A stretch of DNA of 64,000 nucleotides from Flagellimonas lutimaris (GTDB taxonomy: Bacteria > Bacteroidota > Bacteroidia > Flavobacteriales > Flavobacteriaceae), in assembly GCF_003581615.1 (NCBI RefSeq), contig NZ_QXFH01000077.1, positions 598,682 to 662,681 on the forward strand. The letters run 5' to 3'. Under the pieces are notes generated by a model that was not told where the DNA came from, did not search any database, and saw nothing but the letters and a program-made list of their open reading frames with translations. A program made the translations under genes and the position numbers. This document shows positions 55,001 through 63,887 of the stretch, piece by piece; the first letter of the stretch is position 1; every line of letters begins with the position of its first letter.

Positions 55001-57196
55001 ATGAAAAATAAATTACTTCCCCTACTCCTATTGTTAGGGACAATCAGTATTACGGCCCAAGAAACTATTATTGGGTTTAGTGACAAAGCTTCCGAAACGC
55101 AAGAACAGCTCGAAGCAAACTACGAAAAACAACTTTCTTCCGACAATTTGGACCAATGGATGAAGCGCATGGCCGCCGAACCCCACTGGGTTGGTACCGA
55201 ATATGGCGAAGAGAACGTAAAATGGATGGAAAAGCAATTTAAATCCTGGGGATACAAAACCCGTGTGGATACCTACCAAGTGCTATTCCCTTATCCCAAA
55301 GTACGTTTGTTGGAGTTGACCGCTCCCACCAAATACACTGCTTCTTTAGAAGCGATTGCCGTGGAGGGAGACCCCTATACCGCGCAGGGCGATAAATTAT
55401 TGCCCAGTTACAATGCTTTCTCCACCGATGGTGATGTGGAAGCCGAACTGGTTTTTGTGAACTACGGAATTCCCAGCGATTATGAAGAACTCGAAAAATT
55501 GGGGATTGATGTAAAAGGTAAGATTGTTATTGCCAAATATTACGGTTCTTGGAGAGGTATCAAACCCAAATTGGCCGCCGAAAAAGGTGCCATTGGCTGT
55601 ATCATTTATTCTGATCCAAAGGATGATGGTTACTACCAAGGTGATGTGTACCCCGAGGGGGCTTTTAAAAACAAAACTGGCGTGCAGCGTGGTTCCGTAA
55701 TGGATATGCCACTCTACCCTGGTGATGTATTAACGCCCGGCTATGCCGCCACCAAGGATGCGAAGCGTTTAAAGCGTGAAGATGCTCCGACCATTACCAA
55801 GATTCCTGTATTGCCGATTTCGTACGAGGATGCACAACCCTTATTGGAAGCGTTAAAAGGCCCTGTGGCCCCTGCTTCTTGGAGAGGTGCTTTGCCCCTT
55901 ACCTATCATATTGGGCCCGGACCTGCCAAAGTGCACCTAAAATTGGAGTTTGACTGGCAGTTGAAACCTGCCCACAACCTGATCGCTACCTTGGAGGGTG
56001 ATGAATTCCCCGATGAGTGGGTCATCCGTGGTAACCACCACGATGCATGGGTACACGGTGCCAGCGACCCTATTAGTGGCATGGTGGCCTTGATGGAAGA
56101 AGCCCGCGTAGTAGCCAAATTGGCCAAAGCAGGTAACAAACCAAAACGTACCTTGGTGTACTGTGCTTGGGATGCTGAAGAACCTGGATTGATTGGTTCC
56201 ACCGAATGGGTAGAAGATCATATTCCTGAATTAAAAGAAAAGGCTGTGGCCTACATTAATACCGATGGCAACAGCCGTGGGTATTTGGGTGCCGGTGGTT
56301 CCCACTCCCTACAAGCCATGGTAAGCCAAGTGGCCAATGCGGTGACCGACCCACAAAAAGGGGTTTCCGTAGCGGAGCGTCGCAAAGCGGCCAACGTAAT
56401 GCGCGGAGGAGACAATTCCTTTAAATTGTCCGCACTGGGTTCTGGTTCGGATTATACACCTTTTATACAGCATACGGGGATTGCCTCGTTGAACTTGGGC
56501 TACGGCGGTGAAGGCCGTGGTGGGGAGTATCACACTATTTACGATACCTATACCCACTACACCCGTTTTAAAGATCCTGGGTTCGATTATGGCGTGGCCT
56601 TGGCCAACACGGCAGGACGTATTTCGCTACGTTTGGCAAATGCCGAGGTATTGCCGTTTGAACTCACCCAATGGCACAGTACTATTGAAACCTATTTGGG
56701 CGAGGTGATAAAAACTTTGGAAAACATGCGCTCCGAAGTGGAAAAACACAACAAACTGGTGAAACAGGATGCCTACCAATTGGTAATGGACCCTAAAAAA
56801 CCCATAGCACCTGCAAAAATGGAGGCTGAAGTTCCCTATTTGGACTTTTCGCCCATACAAAATGTGGTTGCCGATCTAAAGAAAAGTATAGCCACCTTTT
56901 CCAAGGCCGATGTACTTGCCTTGTCCAGTGCCAAAAAGGCACAACTGAACCAAGAGTTGATGGGCATGGAGCAGGTATTGTTGCAGGATAAGGGACTGCC
57001 CCGTAGGGATTGGTTTAAACACCAGATCTACGCTCCCGGATTTTATACGGGTTATGGGGTAAAAACACTTCCAGGCGTGCGCGAGGCCATTGAACAGCAG
57101 GAATGGAAAGAAGCACAGGAACAAATTGGGGTATTGGCCACTACCCTTAAAAATTTCCATGCCAAAGTAAAGCAACTGAACAGCATTGTGCAGTAA
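55001..57196 (+). CDS. M28B glutamate carboxypeptidase II-like peptidase
   Basis: A 731-residue exported metallopeptidase of the transferrin-receptor/GCPII type. Signal peptide LLPLLLLLGTISITAQ is followed by a protease-associated domain, then the M28 catalytic domain. The zinc ligands and bases are in GNHHDAW (His/Asp), SDPISG, WDAEEPGLIGSTEW (Glu pair), INTDGNS (Asp) and YHTIYDTYTHY (His). A C-terminal dimerisation domain follows. Members remove C-terminal acidic residues from peptides. The gene is richer in GC than the first part of the window and ends with a strong terminator. Confidence 0.92.
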   Translation: MKNKLLPLLLLLGTISITAQETIIGFSDKASETQEQLEANYEKQLSSDNLDQWMKRMAAEPHWVGTEYGEENVKWMEKQFKSWGYKTRVDTYQVLFPYPKVRLLELTAPTKYTASLEAIAVEGDPYTAQGDKLLPSYNAFSTDGDVEAELVFVNYGIPSDYEELEKLGIDVKGKIVIAKYYGSWRGIKPKLAAEKGAIGCIIYSDPKDDGYYQGDVYPEGAFKNKTGVQRGSVMDMPLYPGDVLTPGYAATKDAKRLKREDAPTITKIPVLPISYEDAQPLLEALKGPVAPASWRGALPLTYHIGPGPAKVHLKLEFDWQLKPAHNLIATLEGDEFPDEWVIRGNHHDAWVHGASDPISGMVALMEEARVVAKLAKAGNKPKRTLVYCAWDAEEPGLIGSTEWVEDHIPELKEKAVAYINTDGNSRGYLGAGGSHSLQAMVSQVANAVTDPQKGVSVAERRKAANVMRGGDNSFKLSALGSGSDYTPFIQHTGIASLNLGYGGEGRGGEYHTIYDTYTHYTRFKDPGFDYGVALANTAGRISLRLANAEVLPFELTQWHSTIETYLGEVIKTLENMRSEVEKHNKLVKQDAYQLVMDPKKPIAPAKMEAEVPYLDFSPIQNVVADLKKSIATFSKADVLALSSAKKAQLNQELMGMEQVLLQDKGLPRRDWFKHQIYAPGFYTGYGVKTLPGVREAIEQQEWKEAQEQIGVLATTLKNFHAKVKQLNSIVQ

Positions 57197-57215
57197 TTGG
57201 ATTCCGAAGAAAACC

Positions 57216-57253
57216 AAAACCGCCCCTTGCCGATCGTGAGGGGCGGTTTTTTT
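57216..57253 (+). terminator. Rho-independent terminator
   Basis: A 12-bp stem (AAAACCGCCCCT with AGGGGCGGTTTT) around an 11-base loop, with a T tract, 20 bp after the peptidase stop. Confidence 0.9.
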
Positions 57254-57330
57254 ATGCCCATAGGGCATTTTTGCTTTTTTCACGGGCATGGACTACCTTT
57301 CCCAAACCCAAAAACAACAACACACCTACC

Positions 57331-57951
57331 ATGAACGTACGGCTTACCAAAGAACAAAAGATCAAAGTGCTCAACTCCGTGGACATATATGCGATCATGC
57401 AGCAGGTTTTGTTGCGCGAAAACAAGATACGCCGCAACCAAGAGCATTTTTGGGTGGTGGGGCTTAACCACAATAACAAAATACTATTTGTGGAGCTCAT
57501 TGGCCTTGGGGCGAGCAACCGGGTAAACGCCGACCCGCCCGATGTGTTTCGGATGGCGATCTACAAACTGGCCAGTAAACTGATCTTGGTGCACAACCAC
57601 CCCAGCGGCACGCACGAGGTTACCGATGCCGATATTACCTTTACTGACCACATGCTAAAAGTGGGGAAACTCATAAAAGTGGAGGTGCTGGACCATTTGG
57701 TGATCACCGAAACCAATTACACCAGTTTTGCCGACCAAGGGGTGATGGACAAACTCCAAAAAAGCGGCCTGTTTGAAATTATGGGCCCTGAAAAGCAGGA
57801 ACTGGAACAATTTAAGATCGATACCGAGAAAAAGCGGGCTGAAAAAGAAAAGGCGATTAGTATTGCCAAGAAGATGAAGGACGATGGCTTAGATGATGAT
57901 ACTATTAAAAAGTATACTGGGTTGAGCTTGAAGGAGATTGGGGGGATTTAG
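57331..57951 (+). CDS. RadC-like JAB-domain protein
   Basis: A 206-residue protein with a RadC-type JAB/MPN domain. HNHPSG with the downstream Asp of TDADITFTDHM is the zinc site of the family, and VELIGLGASNR is the conserved strand before it. The ATG of MNVRLTKEQKIKVL was used, 20 codons after the first in-frame ATG, because the preceding Pro/Asn-rich segment has no family character. The C-terminal segment KKMKDDGLDDDTIKKYTGLS resembles the tail of Rpn-type transposase-like nucleases. The RadC role is uncertain; such genes often travel with mobile elements. An AT-rich KAP ATPase gene follows on the same strand. Confidence 0.87.
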   Translation: MNVRLTKEQKIKVLNSVDIYAIMQQVLLRENKIRRNQEHFWVVGLNHNNKILFVELIGLGASNRVNADPPDVFRMAIYKLASKLILVHNHPSGTHEVTDADITFTDHMLKVGKLIKVEVLDHLVITETNYTSFADQGVMDKLQKSGLFEIMGPEKQELEQFKIDTEKKRAEKEKAISIAKKMKDDGLDDDTIKKYTGLSLKEIGGI

Positions 57952-58174
57952 GCAAACAATAAATTTTTCGAAAAGTAAGAACTGTATCTTATGAAAGTCA
58001 TAGGAAAAGGTTTTTAATTTTTATTAAGATTATTCTTTCATATTCACTGTTTTTTAAATAGTTTAGTTTACTTCCCCACCATTTTCATAATACTCTAATT
58101 AACTAAAAAGACAAATTCAACAAAGAAATTTTAAAAGAAGGTTGTCTGATTATGTATTTAAAAAAAGCTTTCGG

Positions 58175-60877
58175 ATGATAAATAAGTTCTTAGACGATAA
58201 TTATAGAAATATCCTGATTTCAATTTGTATAATTAGTGCTTATCTTCTTTTCATTGATTTTTTTGAGCATAAAATAGCTTCTATCCTAAACTCGGTAAAC
58301 TTTGAATCCAACAGTTTTAAAGTATCATATTTATTATTTACAATAATAATTTCTGTTCAATATGCGAATCGGATTCAAAAGAAATATATTCCTAATCCAA
58401 ACTTTTCTTTAGCATTTAGTATAATATTAATCTGTTTTTCAATATCAAGATTTACAAGTTCATATTTGATTTTTACGCCCTTGGATTCGGCATTGAAGTA
58501 CTTCGATGTTAGCTATTATTTCTTTCTACTTCATCTAGTCCTAATCTATCGTTCAAATGAAATCAAGTTTAAAAAAGAAAATGAAGGAGATCGACAATTT
58601 TTTATAGAAGACAAACCACACGACGGTGAGATTGACAATGAACTGGTGTTGAATAAATTAATTGAAGTCGTCGAGACATTAAATACTGAAAACTCTTTTT
58701 CAATTGGCTTGAATGCTCCTTGGGGATATGGAAAATCAACCTTTCTTCGACGCTTTTATCAAGATTACCAAAAGAAAAATAATCAGGCAATTATTTTTTG
58801 GTATTCTATATGGAAAAACAAAGGGAGTTCGGCCATAATTGATAACTTTTTTCAGTTATTGGCAAATCAGTTAAAACCTTATTCAGGAGAAATTAGTGGT
58901 GAAATTGACAACTATGTTAATGAGGTTTTACATATAATGCCAGGGGATATTTCTAATATTTTGGAAACAGGAAAAAATCTTATCGTTGGCAAAAAATCAA
59001 TTGAAGACTACTATGAACAAATCAATAATACTATCAAGAATATAGATAGACAAATTATAGTTCTATTAGACGATTTGGATAGACTTGAAAGTGATGAAAT
59101 ATTAGACTCCTTTAAATTGATAAGATCATTATCAGACTTTAAAAATGTAATCTTTATTGCTGGATATAATCGAAGTTATATTACCAAAACATGTGGCAGC
59201 CATAAAAAAGATTATATTAATAAGATATTTCAAGTAGAAATCAATTTACTTCCGTTTAATGAAAAAACGATTAGATCTGTTATCTTAAGTGAAATAAGAA
59301 CTTCCTATCCCATTACTACAGAATCAAATCAAAATCAACCTATCTTTCAAGGATTCTATAAATTATTTGACAAACCAAGAAATTACATACCTAATCTTGA
59401 TGACATTTTTAATGAAACGGGTATAACCTCTAATCAACTAATAGATTTAAATTGGTTTATATTCCTACCTACATACAGGGACATTAAACGCTTTATCAAT
59501 GAGTTCAAGTTCAATTATCAATTTGTAAATGAAGAAGATATTGTAGCCAAGGAATATATTCTTTTAAAACTTTTGTTCTTCAAATATCGTGAATTGCAAA
59601 CTATTATTTTCAACAACCTGGAAGAAATACTAACAGTTGGAAAAATTGATGAGGTTGGCAAAAAAGTCCAAACCAAATCTATGGGATATGGTAATATTTA
59701 TGTCTTCGATCAGGTTTCTTATGAAAAACTAACCTCCAAGCTATCAATTATGAACTATTCCCAACCTGACAAAATATTGATATCCTCCGTGTTTTACAGT
59801 CTTTTTGGGGAAAAAAACTTTGATTTCTATCTAACAAACCAAAACAGTATCTCTCGAATATATCATACGAATACTTATGTTCGAAATGATATAGCTGGAG
59901 CTAAATATAAACTGTCAGATTTCACAAAAGCTTATGAAACTATGCAAGTTTTAAATCTGATTGAAGAAATTGAAAATTATACTCCCCAAACCAAATCAAT
60001 GATTTTTTATGAGTTGAAACAATTTCTACTTAAGCAAGAATTAAAATCAAAACAAAAATTCCTTTACTTCATTAAAGTTATAAATTCTTTCTTAAGACAA
60101 AGCCAAACTCTTATAACAGAAGACCAAACGATTATTAACGTAATCCATGAAGGATTAAGTAATTTCTATAAAGGAGATAAGACCAATCTAAAAATGGATT
60201 TAATAAAACAAATCAAAATTCTCAAAATTGGATATGTTGATCGGTTATTGAGTGATATTAATTTAAACGAAAAAAGAAAAGCAAGATCTGATTTATATGA
60301 CTCTGGAAGCTATATCGATTATACGAATGTTGTATTTGATGATGATGATATTAAAAGTATGCTAATTGAAAAATTGAAATACTGTATAGAAAATTCTTTT
60401 AGAGTAAATCTCATTATTGACTCTTATCTATTATACACTTCGGTTATCGCATGTGAACACAAAATTGTGAAATCTGTAATTGGTAACTCTTTATTAAAAA
60501 ATGATATTGAGAAAAGAACCTATTTATATTTTCAAGCAGGATTTTTTGATTTTGTAGAGTCTTCTGATGGCACTGCACCGAAAGAATACAGAGAATATCA
60601 ACCTAAGCCTTTTCTACCTCAAATATTTGCTAAAAAAGATCAAATTAACGAGACAATAAAGCAACCGAAAAACAAAAATGTTTATGATAATACTATCATT
60701 AATGGATACATTGCATATATTGAATTTATAAATAAAACCGAAGAATTGAATATTTATACTGGCGAGTTTACCCAAGAAAGATTCAATAGAATTAAGAAAT
60801 TACTGAAAGTTTTTAGGGATAATGATTTTAAACCTCTTAATCATTCTCAATTTACTGATATTTGGCCCTTAAATTGA
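58175..60877 (+). CDS. KAP-family P-loop NTPase, membrane-anchored
   Basis: A 900-residue NTPase. Four hydrophobic segments fill about residues 10-125 (NILISICIISAYLLF is the first). The KAP ATPase follows, with Walker A APWGYGKST and Walker B IVLLDDLDRLE, then a long helical C-terminal part without known domains. KAP NTPases include bacterial phage-defence proteins and human KIDINS220. The gene is very AT-rich compared with its GC-rich flanks, and its stop overlaps that of the convergent DUF302 gene by 9 bp. It looks acquired. The ATG of MINKFLDDN was used; a TTG at 58142 is an alternative. Defence is inference. Confidence 0.88.
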   Translation: MINKFLDDNYRNILISICIISAYLLFIDFFEHKIASILNSVNFESNSFKVSYLLFTIIISVQYANRIQKKYIPNPNFSLAFSIILICFSISRFTSSYLIFTPLDSALKYFDVSYYFFLLHLVLIYRSNEIKFKKENEGDRQFFIEDKPHDGEIDNELVLNKLIEVVETLNTENSFSIGLNAPWGYGKSTFLRRFYQDYQKKNNQAIIFWYSIWKNKGSSAIIDNFFQLLANQLKPYSGEISGEIDNYVNEVLHIMPGDISNILETGKNLIVGKKSIEDYYEQINNTIKNIDRQIIVLLDDLDRLESDEILDSFKLIRSLSDFKNVIFIAGYNRSYITKTCGSHKKDYINKIFQVEINLLPFNEKTIRSVILSEIRTSYPITTESNQNQPIFQGFYKLFDKPRNYIPNLDDIFNETGITSNQLIDLNWFIFLPTYRDIKRFINEFKFNYQFVNEEDIVAKEYILLKLLFFKYRELQTIIFNNLEEILTVGKIDEVGKKVQTKSMGYGNIYVFDQVSYEKLTSKLSIMNYSQPDKILISSVFYSLFGEKNFDFYLTNQNSISRIYHTNTYVRNDIAGAKYKLSDFTKAYETMQVLNLIEEIENYTPQTKSMIFYELKQFLLKQELKSKQKFLYFIKVINSFLRQSQTLITEDQTIINVIHEGLSNFYKGDKTNLKMDLIKQIKILKIGYVDRLLSDINLNEKRKARSDLYDSGSYIDYTNVVFDDDDIKSMLIEKLKYCIENSFRVNLIIDSYLLYTSVIACEHKIVKSVIGNSLLKNDIEKRTYLYFQAGFFDFVESSDGTAPKEYREYQPKPFLPQIFAKKDQINETIKQPKNKNVYDNTIINGYIAYIEFINKTEELNIYTGEFTQERFNRIKKLLKVFRDNDFKPLNHSQFTDIWPLN

Positions 60878-61246
60878 ACAAATCCCATTCACCCGTTCCA
60901 ACATTTCGGCTGCCATGGCAGGGTCCAAGCCATAATCCTGTAGGCTGTCCACGGGGTTTTTAAAACTCAGTTGGGTGGTTTGGGCGTCAATTTCTTGTAG
61001 TACCAGTTTTAAGGGGATGTCGTTTATGGCCAAGGGGTCGTTCGCCATAATCTCCGCAATGTATTTGGGCTCAAAAAAGAGCAATTGCCGCAATTGGGGT
61101 ATGCTCACCCCATGTTTGGCCACAATGGCCTGGGTATCGATCTCGTGCAAGAGCAAAAAACCATGCGCTACAATGCGTTTTTTTAATGTGTCGTACACCT
61201 GCCCAAAGGGCTGCTGTAAGGTTTGGTGGTTTACGTTTGTTTTCAT
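60869..61246 (-). CDS. DUF302-domain protein
   Basis: A 125-residue protein of the DUF302 fold. FGQVYDTLKKRIVAHGFLLLHEIDTQAI is its opening pattern, shown here in two parts, and FFEPKYIAEIMANDPLAIND and LPLKLVLQEID match the core. These small proteins are of unknown function, sometimes linked to redox or copper stress. It lies on the minus strand downstream of the AraC gene by 16 bp. Its end overlaps that of the KAP gene by 9 bp. Confidence 0.82.
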   Translation of the reverse strand: MKTNVNHQTLQQPFGQVYDTLKKRIVAHGFLLLHEIDTQAIVAKHGVSIPQLRQLLFFEPKYIAEIMANDPLAINDIPLKLVLQEIDAQTTQLSFKNPVDSLQDYGLDPAMAAEMLERVNGICSI

Positions 61247-61262
61247 AAAGTAAGGGTTTGGT

Positions 61263-62147
61263 TTAGGCTACGGCACCACGGGCAAAGCCCACGGTTTCGC
61301 GATAGGTTTTAGGGGAAATTTCGGCATTATTTTTAAAAAAGCGGCTAAAGTAGTGCTCATCGTCATACCCGAGGTCATAGGCAATTTCCTTTACCGTTTT
61401 GTTGGTGAGGTACAGCTCACGCTTCGCCTCAATAATGATCCGTTCACTGATCAAGTTGGTCATGGTCTTGTTAAAATGGTTTTTGGTCATTTTGGCCAAG
61501 GCCTTGGGGCTAATGTTCAGCAAGTCGGCATATTCCCCAGCGGAGTGGATGGTCTTGTAATGGGTCTCTATCAGGTTTTTGAGCTTTTGGAGGATAAAGG
61601 GTTCCTTTTCGTCCGAGGTGCCTTCCAAGGCTTCGGGCTGTTGCTTGGCCTTGGCACGGGAGGCCGTGATCAAAAATATTTTAAGATAAGAGACCAACAG
61701 CTCGTATTGCGCCAGTTCCGATTTTTGAACCTCGGTGTACATCTGCTGCAACATCAATTCAAAATTTTGGCACATATCCTCCGTAACACAGAGCATGGGC
61801 GGGCTGTAAATATTGTTAAAGAGCACTCCGTTACAGGCCACTTGTTCGTGGTGCTTGTGAATGCAGAAAAAATCGGGATGAAAATTCAACACCACGCCCT
61901 CCAACGGTTCTTCCTCGGATATGGTAAAAGGTTGGTAGGGCGTTACGGCAAATAGGGTATTTGGCGTAAACGCGTACTCCGTAAAGTCCACTTGGGCGGT
62001 ACCCCTCCCCTTTTTAATCCATATCAAGGAATAGTAATTAAACCGGTGCGTATCGCAAAACTGGCAGCTATCCTCAAAAGTGGAGAGCTTAAAGGCCAGG
62101 TTCCCGGTTTGTTCGTCGATGAGCGTGTTGGTGTTGTAGATGTCCAT
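61263..62147 (-). CDS. AraC-family transcriptional regulator
   Basis: A 294-residue regulator with an N-terminal cupin-like ligand domain (FNYYSLIWIKKGRGTAQVDF, VTPYQPFTISEEE). Two helix-turn-helix motifs lie at the C-terminus (AGEYADLLNISPKALAKMTK and IAYDLGYDDEHYFSRFFK). It is transcribed on the minus strand, in line with the NTF2-like, YHS and AhpD-like genes, which may be its targets. Eight copies of a 7-bp repeat start 6 bp before its ATG, so expression might vary with copy number. The ligand is not evident. Confidence 0.9.
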   Translation of the reverse strand: MDIYNTNTLIDEQTGNLAFKLSTFEDSCQFCDTHRFNYYSLIWIKKGRGTAQVDFTEYAFTPNTLFAVTPYQPFTISEEEPLEGVVLNFHPDFFCIHKHHEQVACNGVLFNNIYSPPMLCVTEDMCQNFELMLQQMYTEVQKSELAQYELLVSYLKIFLITASRAKAKQQPEALEGTSDEKEPFILQKLKNLIETHYKTIHSAGEYADLLNISPKALAKMTKNHFNKTMTNLISERIIIEAKRELYLTNKTVKEIAYDLGYDDEHYFSRFFKNNAEISPKTYRETVGFARGAVA

Positions 62148-62153
62148 ATATGT

Positions 62154-62209
62154 TCAGTTGTCAGTTGTCAGTTTTCAGTAGGCAGTTATCAGTTCTCAGT
62201 TCTCAGTAA
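62154..62209. repeat. Heptanucleotide tandem repeat, eight units
   Basis: Eight directly repeated units of 7 bp (TCAGTTG, TCAGTTG, TCAGTTT, TCAGTAG, GCAGTTA, TCAGTTC, TCAGTTC, TCAGTAA) lie immediately upstream of the AraC regulator start. The 7-bp period keeps throughout without gaps. Slippage would change spacing between promoter and start by 7 bp. Confidence 0.85.
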
Positions 62210-62225
62210 TTAGAAATCTGAAGTC

Positions 62226-62300
62226 TGTCACTTCGAGCGCAGTCGAGAAGTCTTTTATCTCGATAACTTATAAGCGGTCTCGACTGCGCTCGACCTGACA
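62226..62300. repeat. REP-like palindromic element (full pair)
   Basis: Two inverted arms, TGTCACTTCGAGCGCAGTCG at the left and its near reverse complement CGACTGCGCTCGACCTGACA at the right, enclose about 23 bases. This is the common flavobacterial palindromic repeat. It lies between the NTF2-like gene and the AraC gene. Half copies are at 14910 and 29414. Confidence 0.8.
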
Positions 62301-62310
62301 TCTTGTGTTT

Positions 62311-62727
62311 CTATAATCGTCTCTCCGATTCATCTATCGGCAGATCGTTGATGCTGGCATAGCGTTTTTGCATAAGCCCGTGCTCGTTGAACTCCCAATT
62401 CTCATTTCCATACGCGCGAATCCACGCTCCTTCGGCATTCTGGTATTCGTATTCAAAACGAACTGCAATCTTATTGTCGGTATAGGCCCATAGTTCCTTT
62501 CTTAATTTGTAGTTTTTTTCTTTTTGCCACTTTTCCGTCAAAAAGGAAACTACCTCCTCACGACCGTTCACAAACTGGGAACGATTGCGCCATTCGGTGT
62601 CCACCGTATAGGCTTTGCTTACTTTTTCAGGGTCTTGACTGTTCCAGGCATCTTCTGCCAATTGTACTTTTTCCTTTGCAGTTTCCTCGGTAAAGGGAGG
62701 CAACGGGAATTTTTTTTCTATTTCCAT
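62311..62727 (-). CDS. NTF2-like protein (DUF1348/SnoaL type)
   Basis: A 138-residue cytoplasmic protein. EEWN-like [38 protein letters not shown] and [18 protein letters not shown] are the blocks of the DUF1348/nuclear transport factor 2 family. It is on the same strand as the YHS, AhpD and AraC genes. Function unknown; some relatives act on small organics. Confidence 0.88.
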   Translation of the reverse strand: MEIEKKFPLPPFTEETAKEKVQLAEDAWNSQDPEKVSKAYTVDTEWRNRSQFVNGREEVVSFLTEKWQKEKNYKLRKELWAYTDNKIAVRFEYEYQNAEGAWIRAYGNENWEFNEHGLMQKRYASINDLPIDESERRL

Positions 62728-62802
62728 GGTTGTGATTTTTAAAAATTGAAAAAGGGCAGAACCTATGGCGAGGCCCTACCCTTATTAGCTAATTAAAACT
62801 AT

Positions 62803-63267
62803 TTACTGTTTTTTCACCTTGGGCCATTTGGCGTGTGCCGCCGTTTTCAGCTCCGTAGTGCGTTGTGCCCAGTCTTCGTAGGTATTAAAAGGCTCCCCGT
62901 TGAAGGGTCCGTTAAAGAACAGGTACAATTTTCCGTCGATTACCGTGTACGTTTCCGGGTTGATGGGAAACTTGGCATCCTTTGCTCCTACACCCCAAGC
63001 GCAGTAGCCATCAAACTGAGGCAAATAGCTATTTGGAGATTTTTTAAAGGCATTTTGATTTGCTTTGCTCGCAAAGTAATAGGTTGCCCCATGATGCTTT
63101 ACCGCATAGCTTTTGCTTCCTCGTTGTGCTGTCCCAGAAAAGTAGGATACCACATCGTAACCACCAATGGCAAGACCATTATCGTCTACCGGTGGAGTTT
63201 GTGCCTGCACGCTGATAGCAGCAAACAACATAATTCCAAAAAGAAATAAATTTCTAAACGTTTTCAT
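62803..63267 (-). CDS. Secreted YHS-domain protein
   Basis: A 154-residue exported protein (signal peptide LFGIMLFAAISVQAQ). GGYDVVSYF, ATYYFASKANQNAFKKSP and FDGYCAWGVG form the YHS domain, thought to bind metals and found in many periplasmic redox proteins. The PEDW-like EPFNTYEDWAQ follows. It lies between the AhpD-like gene upstream and the NTF2-like gene downstream, all on one strand. Confidence 0.9.
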   Translation of the reverse strand: MKTFRNLFLFGIMLFAAISVQAQTPPVDDNGLAIGGYDVVSYFSGTAQRGSKSYAVKHHGATYYFASKANQNAFKKSPNSYLPQFDGYCAWGVGAKDAKFPINPETYTVIDGKLYLFFNGPFNGEPFNTYEDWAQRTTELKTAAHAKWPKVKKQ

Positions 63268-63296
63268 TTGTAATTGTTTTTAAGATTACTGATTTA

Positions 63297-63842
63297 TTAT
63301 ACCGTAGCGGCTTCCACTACTGGGAAATCGATATCGGTGTTGGCTGTGTTATTAAAATAGTTTGTGAATATGTTCAAGGCCACGTGTGCTACGATTTCAC
63401 CTATGGCACCATCTGTGTATCCAGCGTCTTTAACGGCTGCTACGTCCTCTGTAGAAACGCGTCCGTTTTTAGCGATCAATGCTTTTGCAAAGTTCAAGGC
63501 AGCAGCGATTTTTGGATCTGCGTTTTCACCATCTCTTGCAGCACTCAAGGTATCCGTATCGATACCTACCAATTTTTCACCGATAAACGAGTGAGCGGAT
63601 AGGCAATAGTTACAGGCGTTGGATTCTGCTACGGTCAAAGCCAATAGCTCACCCAATTTTCCGCCTAAAGATCCTTTACCCAAAATATCGCTTAGGTTCA
63701 AGTAGCCTTCCAAAACCACTGAAGCGTTCCCCATAGTTCTCATCATGTTGGGAACCATACCCAATTTACCTTGGATACCTTCAAATAATTCTTTTGATCT
63801 TCCGGTTGCTTCCTTTGGATCTAATGCTTGTAAACGTGTCAT
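63297..63842 (-). CDS. AhpD-like carboxymuconolactone-decarboxylase-family protein
   Basis: A 181-residue protein of the AhpD alkylhydroperoxidase fold. CNYCLSAH supplies the redox CxxC and the His, and LGMVPNMMRTMGN is typical for the N-terminal half. The ATG of MTRLQALDPKEATG was chosen, 12 codons after the first ATG. It is probably cytoplasmic and reduces peroxides or acts as thiol partner. It is the first gene of the minus-strand series (AhpD, YHS, NTF2-like, AraC, DUF302). A symmetrical motif 31 bp upstream may be an operator. Confidence 0.9.
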   Translation of the reverse strand: MTRLQALDPKEATGRSKELFEGIQGKLGMVPNMMRTMGNASVVLEGYLNLSDILGKGSLGGKLGELLALTVAESNACNYCLSAHSFIGEKLVGIDTDTLSAARDGENADPKIAAALNFAKALIAKNGRVSTEDVAAVKDAGYTDGAIGEIVAHVALNIFTNYFNNTANTDIDFPVVEAATV

Positions 63843-63872
63843 AACTTTCTGTTTTTTTATTAATAATTCGTT

Positions 63873-63887
63873 TGTCAATTTTTGACA
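63873..63887. promoter_or_regulatory. Inverted repeat upstream of the AhpD-like gene
   Basis: TGTCAA and TTGACA are separated by three bases, 31 bp before the start. On the minus strand CACCTTTG (7/8 of TAnnTTTG) lies just upstream, so the repeat would fall downstream of the predicted transcription start, the position of a repressor operator. Confidence 0.5.

Noticed and set aside
61353..61955. Plus-strand open frame of 200 codons
   Set aside because: It is antisense to the AraC regulator, in GC-rich sequence where long shadow frames are common.
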